In this document: positions 1 to 5,484 of the stretch, piece by piece | Position numbering within the stretch: the first letter of the stretch is position 1 | Layout: each line of letters starts with the position of its first letter | Origin: Euryarchaeota archaeon UBA39 | Lineage (GTDB): Archaea > Thermoplasmatota > Poseidoniia > Poseidoniales > Thalassarchaeaceae | Length of the DNA stretch: 5,484 nucleotides | Reading direction: 5' to 3' | Assembly (NCBI GenBank): GCA_002503045.1 | Contig: DAQW01000018.1 | Coordinates: forward strand, 5,526-11,009 | Translations under genes and position numbers: made by a program | Notes under the pieces: model-generated | What the model saw: the letters and a program-made list of their open reading frames with translations, nothing else | Database searches by the model: none | Told to the model about the DNA's origin: nothing

Positions 1-383
1 GCAGCAATAGAATCAATACTAATGCTTGAGGTATTAGTGGCAAGTATGGTTTCAGGTTTACACAAATCATCTAATTGTTGGAATAATGCTGTTTTGTAAG
101 ATAAAACTTCAGGTATGGCCTCTACAACTAAATCGGCATCTGATGCTGATGAATTTTCGGTAGAAGTGCTGATTCGAGAAATGGCCAATTCTGCTTCTTT
201 TTCGGCCATTCTGCCTTTTGAGACTAGTTTATTTAGAGATTTTTTTATTGTTTCCATCCCTTTATCTACAAACTCTTGTTTAATGTCGATCATAGTGACC
301 TTATATCCGGCGCAGGCTGAAACTTGAGCTATTCCATTACCCATTTGTCCGGCGCCAATAATCGCAATATGTTCTACAGCCAT
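1..383 (-). CDS. 3-hydroxyacyl-CoA / 3-hydroxybutyryl-CoA dehydrogenase, N-terminal part (3' end off the window)
   Basis: This gene encodes the NAD-binding half of a cytoplasmic 3-hydroxyacyl-CoA dehydrogenase (Hbd/PaaH/FadB-type). The family oxidises (S)-3-hydroxyacyl-CoA to 3-oxoacyl-CoA with NAD+, or runs in reverse, in beta-oxidation or butanoyl-CoA metabolism. The visible 127 residues begin MAVEHIAIIGAGQMGNGIAQ, a Rossmann fold with the GxGxxG loop at residues 10-15. Asp33, at the end of the second strand, should contact the NAD ribose. The family signatures DLVVEAIPE (84-92) and ATNTSSISI (115-123) follow; a serine of the latter is the conserved active-site Ser. The catalytic His and the C-terminal dimerisation domain lie beyond the left edge, since the family is usually about 280-300 residues. 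ATG at 383 is chosen because it sits the usual few residues before the first beta strand. In-frame GTG and TTG codons further upstream would add an atypical extension. No frameshift or missing motif is seen. A fused multifunctional FadB is unlikely because the Rossmann fold is at the extreme N-terminus. The preferred chain length cannot be told from this fragment. Confidence 0.95.
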   Translation of the reverse strand, partial: MAVEHIAIIGAGQMGNGIAQVSACAGYKVTMIDIKQEFVDKGMETIKKSLNKLVSKGRMAEKEAELAISRISTSTENSSASDADLVVEAIPEVLSYKTALFQQLDDLCKPETILATNTSSISIDSIA

Positions 384-420
384 ATATCTTCGAAACAACA
401 CAGAGCAATGAGGGTTATGC
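384..420 (-). other. 37-base intergenic spacer between the protease and dehydrogenase genes
   Basis: This short gap separates the protease stop (TGA, 421-423) from the dehydrogenase ATG. On the coding strand it has only a weak GAAG a few bases before the ATG, no good Shine-Dalgarno, no T-run terminator and no clear TATA box about 26 bases upstream. The absence of a terminator and the small spacing are compatible with co-transcription. Leaderless translation of the dehydrogenase, with a promoter inside the protease 3' end, cannot be excluded. Confidence 0.5.
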
Positions 421-3400
421 TCAATCAAGGTCAATTGTATCCTCATCATCAATATGATTAATTGAGTGTATACTTCGATTAGTTTCCTTCCAAGACCTGA
501 GTTCTTCTGCTTCAGGTAAATCGCTGTTTACAATATCCCAATCGATTTTTGATTCTGGAGACGATGAATTCAGTAATTCATTAATTTCATTAAACGACTC
601 TTCAAGAGAAATTAGGTTCTTATCGCTTACTTTCTTTTTCCTTATTGATTTACGTGCTAATACGGTCACACTAATAAGAATAAACACACCGAATAATGTG
701 GCTAAGAAATACCAAAGCATAGGACCTTGATCTTGAGCATCGTCGATAGCCCAATCAATCCAATTCTGATTGATAACTTCTATAGAAAAGGAATTTCTGT
801 TATTTACTGAGTCCGTAGTTGTACCCTGAATAACATGGCTACCAACAATATCTTGTACTGAAATCTCGATATCGATTAACCCCGATGAGTCGCATATGAA
901 TTCATATGATTCGATAACACTCCAAATCATCACATAAGCACCTGGTTCGCACTTACCATCAATATTCTTAACGGGATTCAAAGTAGAATTTCGCACACTA
1001 ATTTGTTCAAATGAGAGAATAGGCGCTATAGTATCACGAGTTATAGAAATTTGATACTCATGGACCTCATCCAACGATTCAATTTCAACAGAATACTCAT
1101 TGATGCCTTCTTTTAGGATGAAATCCAGTTCTACTACTAAAGCCCCGGGGATAATGAGGAAGCGTTCATCATCAGCATCATTCTGCCACCAGATTTCTTG
1201 ATCTGGCCCTCTGTAGAGGACTGCCGATAATGTATCTTCAGTCGTAATACCGCCATTCCAAGGAGCGACTAGATTTGTAGAATAAATAGACTCATTGAGA
1301 TTATAAATTTTACAATCAACAAGAATGTTTTCATTATATTGCCCTTCTGTTGAATCATAAGCAATTATGCAAAATTCATGTGAACCCTTATTTTCCAGAA
1401 TAAAATTAGATTCACTTCCAAATCCTTCCCATTCTTCAATCTCATTGCCATTATGAGTAAAATAAACATGAGATAATTCATTAGATGCCCAATTCATTAC
1501 TTGACGATGATCAAATAATTCATTATTATTCGAAGGGGATAACATCCAATCAATAATTGGGATACTGCGGTCTAAGAATAAATTAAATTGTTCAGAGGCA
1601 GAGTTTCCTGCCCAGTCTATTAGGTAAATATCAACCAAATAATCGCCGTCAGAAATATTGGTCAAATCAACTTGTACGGGAACATTTCTAGTATTTTCTA
1701 AACCTGAAAGATTTGTAACTAATATTTCAGGCATATTTCCATTAGAAGTACAAACTTCAATCACTTCATCAATTATAGAACTCTCTTTAGATATATTTAG
1801 GCACCATTCTTTAACATCTACAGAAATATTTAATCCAAAGGTAGAGCTAGTGATATTAAGAACACTATAAAAATCATTAGCAGTATACCGGAAATCATTC
1901 TGATCGTCAACATACAATGATTCTAATTCCGGAATCTCATTATCATAAACCACCATGTGACTACTAGAGATGCTATTTCCTGCTGCATCTACAGAAGTAA
2001 TCGAAAAATAATTCTCTTCAGGCACCAAATAATAATCACTTAGAGTCCCATCTGATGAGTAATCGATACCGATTTCACTTGGAATTAGCCCCACCGTCCA
2101 ATTTGCGAAACCATAATCATCAAAGCCAGGTATAAGATAACCATCTTGGTAAACACTAGAACCGGGTTCAGTCTGAATCACTAAATTTACGTACGGATTT
2201 TTAGTAATTTCTGGTACGCCATAGATGAACAAAGGAGGAGAGGTAATATCGTAATTGACAGAAAGCCACGATTGATTGAATAAACCCGACCTGTCTGTAA
2301 TATTGACGCCAAAATCATGCCATTGCTCTGATTCGGGTATGGTTGAATTAATCCAAACTTCGCGGAAAGAAATGTTATCTGGCATTGCGAAATGATTCCC
2401 CGAGTTCCATATGTCAGTTAAATTATGATAATTCAAATAAGTATCAATTCCTTCTACAGAATCTGCAGATGGAATAATTGTCTGATTATTCATTTTATAC
2501 CAATTGAGATCGTCTAAAGTAAAACCAATTCCAGTGTCTATAGCATAAATTTCTATTGGAAGTAATTCATTGGTCTGTGTAAGATTTTCTGGTGTTGAAA
2601 ACTCAATATATGGTTCCATCTCCAATAATTCATATGTGTATGGAAGACTTAATTTAATTCCGCCTACAAGAATTATTTCGACTTCTCCTTGCCATAAACC
2701 TGCAGAATCTGGACGTTCAAAAGCTAAATTTATTTGATGTGCACTCGTCGGTATATTTCCTGCCAAAGTTTGTGAACCATTAGGCCAAATAGAATTAATT
2801 TCAGAGTTTAATAGCTCTATCTGATCCGTGATGTTTAATTTGTCTCCACCTATCATGTCTATATCTATCCAAAATTGGACTTCACCAGATACAGAATAGC
2901 CATGCACTGCTACAGCATATAGGCCATTTTCTACATCATTTAATTGTATACTCTCAGAAGAAGTCCCTGACCATGATCGAGAAACCTCTTCGCCTGATGT
3001 GAATTGACCATCCTGATTATCATCGTAAAACAAGAAAAGATCTAAATCTGCTGATTCATAAGAATCCATCGAAATATCCAACTCAGAAACATCATCAACA
3101 GTAAAGTTGTACCACCATGAGGAAGTCATCTTATCATTTGATACGTCTTGATAGGCTGTTTCATTGTCGAAATATATTGGCTGTGTCCACCCATATGAGG
3201 AAACTGATTCAATGTCCATAGGTACAGTAGATACAACATGAACCGCGTCAACTCCATCTCCCTCTGACCAATCAGTCACCGTTTGTGAAAAGCCATCTGC
3301 CTCTGCAGCAACATATCCCACAGAGATATTCAGGGCATTGTCATTTGTGGAAACACCGTGTAAAGCAGTATGTAGAACCATTTGATGAGTTCCTGCTAAC

Positions 3401-5484
3401 GCAGGAACGGTGAATACTTCCCTAGATGTTCCTGTATATGTCCCCCAATTATGCTTCCCACTCCCTACATGATTGTTCGCTGACCTAGATGAAATACTGA
3501 AAGTTGAATCTCCATATGAATCAGGGTCATCAGCAGAATAACCATGAGGAGTTTCATCAAGCCATAAGATATCAACATCCGTATATGGGTTATCGTCCCA
3601 GTCTACATCTAAAATTACTGTCCCACCAGTATCCCATTCTTCGGGCCAATCAACAGTCAAAAATCGCCAATCGCCACTTTCTGCACGCCAATTCCACCTT
3701 GTTGCTCCGCTAATCCACTCTTCGTCGTAGAGAGTTTGGTTTGACATGTTTCCATCTAATGGTTTGGGTTTAATCTCAAAAGGACCTGACCACGGCACAT
3801 TGGTTACCACAGGAAGTGTCCAATTTCGATGAGAAGTGATAGATGCATTTCCATCTTGATAATGGAATGATTCAATTAAAACGCCGTGCTGATGTAAACC
3901 AGATTCAGCATCGATAGGTACTTCGATATTCATCTGAATAGAATCGTTACTATCTGCATTCACGACCATTGTAGAGGGTACCGTAATCCACTGATCATCC
4001 GCACTTCCAAATGCAGTCCAATCAATTTCAATTCTCACGGGTTCATCTGACAAATCTCCGTTATGATTCCACACACCTAGGAAAATACCGTCCCTGGCAT
4101 CCTCAAATGGGTTGCCAACCCTTACTTCAGCATTAGGTCCATTAGACCACCAATATGATACCTCATCTAATTCACCAGATTCGGTCCAATCCTCGGAATC
4201 AACCATAGAATCATTGTCGAAATCCTCGACATAAATACCGTCTCCATCTTCATCAGACCATCTATAAATCTGCAAATACACCCTTTCTTCTGTGTTTTTA
4301 TCCATATTTCCATCGAAGGCCGAATATTCTATTGTTGCTCTAGCTCGAAGTTGTCTAGTATCTTCTGGCAGAGCATAAACTGTGTCTGGAATGTGCAAAG
4401 GAATTAACAAATCTGGCCTATCTCCCTGGTGACCGTCCCAACTATCATTTTCTCCATTAGAACTACCATTTCCTGTACTATTCCAAACAATCACTTCATG
4501 GGCAAGGGGTTCGAACAAAGTGGGAGTGAATCTCAGTAAAACATCTGTATCAGCATGATTCGTGAAATCTAAGTCGACTAATTGTGACTCCCCAGGGAAC
4601 ATATAATTGATATTGGCATCTCTATGTTGACCTTGGAATGTACCACTATTCCATTGTGCAGGACTCATCCACCAACTACCATTATCGCCCTCTAATGTTG
4701 ATACTGCACGTGAGGCATTAAACCATCCACCACCTTGAATAAATGGCTCATATCCTCTATCATCAGAAGTAGATAAAACAAAATCTCGTAGTGTTTGAGA
4801 ATCAGGATATTCACCCTGTGTTTCTTGCCACGCTTCGGCAACTACTGCTAACAAGCCCGCTGCAATTGGAGTAGCCAGACTAGTTCCACCCCATGTAGAC
4901 CATGCAGAATTGGCATTATTCCTCAAATTAAGAGGTAAATCTCCTGTGGCACTCCATCCAACCGAGACAATATCGGGATCCATACGCCCTACCACATTAG
5001 GGCCTCTATTCGACCAAGGTGCGTTCTGACCCCATGAGTCACTAGAACGGGAGCTGAATGCACCAACTGAGAATATTCCATGCGCTGCCCCCGGAACTTT
5101 TGTAGTTCCGAAACCATGCCCACCATTTCCTATAGCAACAGAATATGAGGCATTATCATTGTAAACTCGAGTCAGCCAATCGAGATATAGAGAATATCCA
5201 TCTGCACCAGATTCATCTATGCTAGAGTAACCAAAAGAGAAAGAGCCAATATCTGCCTGATCGTACTTTGTTTCAGATTTACCGTCATTTCCTTCTGCAA
5301 TCCATCGCCAAGCATCTAGTGAATGTCCGCCAGAATAATGATTTCCTATTGAGGCAATGGTTGCATTTGGTGCCATACCAATAACTCTCCCATCATCAAT
5401 CTCTCCTTGAGCCGATATCGCACTGGCACATAGTGTCCCATGGCTTCCAGAATCTAGCATAAATAATGTCAAATTACCAGCACC
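421..5484 (-). CDS. Giant membrane-anchored subtilisin-family serine protease (peptidase S8), 5' end off the window
   Basis: This is a cell-surface endopeptidase, probably degrading extracellular protein. The frame is open to the right edge, giving 1687 residues (counted here from the first full codon at 5484) and a TGA stop at 421-423. The true start, signal peptide and catalytic Asp motif lie outside. Visible S8 motifs are SHGTLCAS with catalytic His15, AIGNGG with oxyanion Asn120, and GGTSLATP with nucleophile Ser202. The His-Asn-Ser spacings (105 and 82 residues) are close to those of subtilisin. After the protease core come a beta-rich region with an Asp-rich motif (411-429), two PPC-like domains (about 596-726 and 790-875), Ig-like repeats (about 957-1574), one transmembrane helix (1589-1610) and a 77-residue acidic cytoplasmic tail. 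The single membrane span with basic residues after it puts the protease outside the cell. The protein is acidic, lysine-poor, and rich in Asp, Trp and NxS/T sequons. The family call is certain; substrate and exact orthology are not. No gene symbol is justified. Confidence 0.96.
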   Translation of the reverse strand, partial: GAGNLTLFMLDSGSHGTLCASAISAQGEIDDGRVIGMAPNATIASIGNHYSGGHSLDAWRWIAEGNDGKSETKYDQADIGSFSFGYSSIDESGADGYSLYLDWLTRVYNDNASYSVAIGNGGHGFGTTKVPGAAHGIFSVGAFSSRSSDSWGQNAPWSNRGPNVVGRMDPDIVSVGWSATGDLPLNLRNNANSAWSTWGGTSLATPIAAGLLAVVAEAWQETQGEYPDSQTLRDFVLSTSDDRGYEPFIQGGGWFNASRAVSTLEGDNGSWWMSPAQWNSGTFQGQHRDANINYMFPGESQLVDLDFTNHADTDVLLRFTPTLFEPLAHEVIVWNSTGNGSSNGENDSWDGHQGDRPDLLIPLHIPDTVYALPEDTRQLRARATIEYSAFDGNMDKNTEERVYLQIYRWSDEDGDGIYVEDFDNDSMVDSEDWTESGELDEVSYWWSNGPNAEVRVGNPFEDARDGIFLGVWNHNGDLSDEPVRIEIDWTAFGSADDQWITVPSTMVVNADSNDSIQMNIEVPIDAESGLHQHGVLIESFHYQDGNASITSHRNWTLPVVTNVPWSGPFEIKPKPLDGNMSNQTLYDEEWISGATRWNWRAESGDWRFLTVDWPEEWDTGGTVILDVDWDDNPYTDVDILWLDETPHGYSADDPDSYGDSTFSISSRSANNHVGSGKHNWGTYTGTSREVFTVPALAGTHQMVLHTALHGVSTNDNALNISVGYVAAEADGFSQTVTDWSEGDGVDAVHVVSTVPMDIESVSSYGWTQPIYFDNETAYQDVSNDKMTSSWWYNFTVDDVSELDISMDSYESADLDLFLFYDDNQDGQFTSGEEVSRSWSGTSSESIQLNDVENGLYAVAVHGYSVSGEVQFWIDIDMIGGDKLNITDQIELLNSEINSIWPNGSQTLAGNIPTSAHQINLAFERPDSAGLWQGEVEIILVGGIKLSLPYTYELLEMEPYIEFSTPENLTQTNELLPIEIYAIDTGIGFTLDDLNWYKMNNQTIIPSADSVEGIDTYLNYHNLTDIWNSGNHFAMPDNISFREVWINSTIPESEQWHDFGVNITDRSGLFNQSWLSVNYDITSPPLFIYGVPEITKNPYVNLVIQTEPGSSVYQDGYLIPGFDDYGFANWTVGLIPSEIGIDYSSDGTLSDYYLVPEENYFSITSVDAAGNSISSSHMVVYDNEIPELESLYVDDQNDFRYTANDFYSVLNITSSTFGLNISVDVKEWCLNISKESSIIDEVIEVCTSNGNMPEILVTNLSGLENTRNVPVQVDLTNISDGDYLVDIYLIDWAGNSASEQFNLFLDRSIPIIDWMLSPSNNNELFDHRQVMNWASNELSHVYFTHNGNEIEEWEGFGSESNFILENKGSHEFCIIAYDSTEGQYNENILVDCKIYNLNESIYSTNLVAPWNGGITTEDTLSAVLYRGPDQEIWWQNDADDERFLIIPGALVVELDFILKEGINEYSVEIESLDEVHEYQISITRDTIAPILSFEQISVRNSTLNPVKNIDGKCEPGAYVMIWSVIESYEFICDSSGLIDIEISVQDIVGSHVIQGTTTDSVNNRNSFSIEVINQNWIDWAIDDAQDQGPMLWYFLATLFGVFILISVTVLARKSIRKKKVSDKNLISLEESFNEINELLNSSSPESKIDWDIVNSDLPEAEELRSWKETNRSIHSINHIDDEDTIDLD
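424..654 (-). other. Acidic cytoplasmic tail of the protease
   Basis: Residues 1611-1687 follow the membrane helix. After the basic cluster comes a probable amphipathic helix (ISLEESFNEINELL), then a Ser-rich turn, further Glu/Asp-rich segments and the ending DDEDTIDLD. I recognise no domain in it. It is longer than the few residues needed for anchoring. Confidence 0.7.
655..720 (-). other. C-terminal transmembrane helix with stop-transfer signal
   Basis: Residues 1589-1610 (MLWYFLATLFGVFILISVTVLA) form one uninterrupted hydrophobic segment. It is followed at once by the basic cluster RKSIRKKK, and the upstream side is acidic (DDAQDQG). By the positive-inside rule the large N-terminal part is outside the cell and the C-terminus is in the cytoplasm. 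This anchors the protease, rather than releasing it or tying it to a cell wall by a sorting motif. Confidence 0.93.
763..2616 (-). other. Stalk of tandem Ig-like beta-sandwich repeats
   Basis: Residues about 957-1574 form a low-complexity-free, beta-rich stalk between the PPC domains and the membrane. Repeat boundaries recur as a closing D-x-x-G-N-like turn, a strand, then a D-x-x-x-P linker. Examples are ITDRSGLFNQS...DITSP (about 1061), VDAAGNSIS...DNEIP (about 1165), IDWAGNSAS...DRSIP (about 1288), a diverged copy ending RDTIAP (about 1483), and a final one with TDSVNNRNSFS (about 1557). This signature is common in bacterial and archaeal Ig-like domains of surface proteins. The repeats are too diverged to align at DNA level. 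The likely role is to hold the protease away from the membrane. Confidence 0.7.
2860..3117 (-). other. Second PPC-like beta domain with an EF-hand-like loop
   Basis: Residues about 790-875 match the PPC pattern better than the first copy. They run from WWYNFTVDDVSELDISM, through the core strand SADLDLFLFY, to the closing ENGLYAVAVHGYSVSGEVQF, which is the usual 'GtYyv.V.gys...g.y.l' ending. Inserted after the core strand is DDNQDGQFTSGEE (821-833). It fits the 12-residue EF-hand loop, with acidic or amide ligands at 1, 3 and 5, Gly at 6, a hydrophobic residue at 8 and Glu at 12. Function beyond likely calcium-stabilised folding is unknown. Confidence 0.7.
3307..3699 (-). other. First PPC-like beta domain
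   Basis: Residues about 596-726 have the look of a bacterial/archaeal prepeptidase C-terminal (PPC) domain. There is an opening strand with aromatic residues (GDWRFLTVDWP), a central TDVDILWLD strand equivalent to the typical DLDLYL strand, and a closing part (FTVPALAGTHQMVLHTALHG ...) where a strand-turn ends the domain. Such domains commonly follow the catalytic unit of secreted proteases and help in folding, secretion or substrate binding. Boundaries are approximate and the assignment is by pattern only. Confidence 0.5.
4198..4254 (-). other. Asp-rich calcium-binding-type motif
   Basis: Residues 411-429 (DEDGDGIYVEDFDNDSMVD) contain two DxDxD-like clusters separated by six residues. This resembles the thrombospondin type-3 / dockerin style of calcium loop that often lies between beta domains in secreted proteases. 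The standard EF-hand position 12 is Phe rather than Glu, so it is not a canonical EF-hand. Calcium binding is inferred from the pattern only. Confidence 0.55.
4699..5484 (-). other. Peptidase S8 catalytic domain (missing its Asp motif)
   Basis: Residues 1-262 of the visible protein form the core of the protease. His15 lies at 5440-5442, Asn120 at 5125-5127 and Ser202 at 4879-4881. Other subtilase landmarks are in the right order: GMAPNATI after the His helix, the QADIGSFSFGYS strand that replaces the usual substrate-pocket SWG strand, SVGAFS, APWSNRGP and DPDIVSVG (the FSSxGP...KPDIxAPG region), then the helix after Ser (IAAGLLAVVAEAW). All three visible catalytic positions are intact, so the enzyme should be active if the Asp is present upstream. 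Only 14 residues precede His15, so the Asp-His distance cannot be measured here. Confidence 0.93.

Noticed and set aside
115..327. 70-residue open frame on the plus strand
   Set aside because: It lies antisense to the clearly real dehydrogenase and has no recognisable motif or start signal.
381..390. TATA-like string (AGATATATG) at the dehydrogenase start
   Set aside because: It overlaps the ATG itself, so it cannot serve as a TATA box for this gene, which would need to sit about 26 bases upstream of the transcript start.
1658..1870. 70-residue open frame on the plus strand
   Set aside because: It is antisense to the Ig-like stalk of the protease, with no sign of a real protein.
763..2616. 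DNA-level tandem repeats or a CRISPR-like array in the Ig region
   Set aside because: The repeats show only as short protein signatures at irregular spacing; no repeated DNA unit is visible.
3504..3713. 69-residue open frame on the plus strand, rich in His and Gln
   Set aside because: Its composition is a by-product of the Asp/Trp-rich protease coding strand opposite; no domain and no ribosome binding site.
5452..5454. Asp11 in MLDSGSHGT as the catalytic Asp
   Set aside because: It lies only four residues before the catalytic His. S8 enzymes have the Asp about 30 or more residues upstream in a DTG/DSG strand context, so the real Asp is off the window.
5458..5472. TTG at 5472 and ATG at 5460 as possible starts of the protease
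   Set aside because: The frame stays open to the window edge, and starting there would remove the catalytic Asp and signal peptide of an otherwise intact subtilase. The gene is cut by the window.

Overview
The window carries two genes, both on the minus strand and both cut by the window edges. Reading in the direction of transcription (right to left), the first is a very large secreted serine protease of the subtilisin family (peptidase S8), from the right edge to 421. After a 37-base gap comes the N-terminal half of an NAD-dependent 3-hydroxyacyl-CoA (3-hydroxybutyryl-CoA type) dehydrogenase, from 383 to the left edge. Almost every base is coding. There are no RNA genes, mobile elements, CRISPR arrays or long non-coding stretches.

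The protease is a multi-domain, membrane-anchored surface protein with at least 1687 residues. In order it shows: the S8 catalytic core (His, oxyanion Asn and Ser are visible; the catalytic Asp and signal peptide lie beyond the right edge); a beta-rich region with an Asp-rich, calcium-type motif; a Trp-rich stretch and two prepeptidase (PPC)-like beta domains, the second with an EF-hand-like loop; a long stalk of Ig-like repeats with three cysteine pairs; one transmembrane helix followed by a basic stop-transfer cluster; and an acidic cytoplasmic tail of 77 residues. The ectodomain is acidic, very poor in lysine, and has about 30 N-glycosylation sequons.

The organism is most likely a planktonic marine archaeon of the Marine Group II/III (Poseidoniia-like) type. 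This is inferred from the low to moderate GC, the tight gene packing, the lack of a convincing Shine-Dalgarno sequence at the one visible start, and the pairing of a giant Ig/PPC-bearing C-terminally anchored subtilase with a fatty-acid oxidation enzyme. No phylogenetic marker is present, so this is a working guess. Both genes fit a heterotroph that degrades protein at the cell surface and oxidises acyl-CoA compounds inside the cell. Nothing visible links the two functions beyond adjacency and shared direction.
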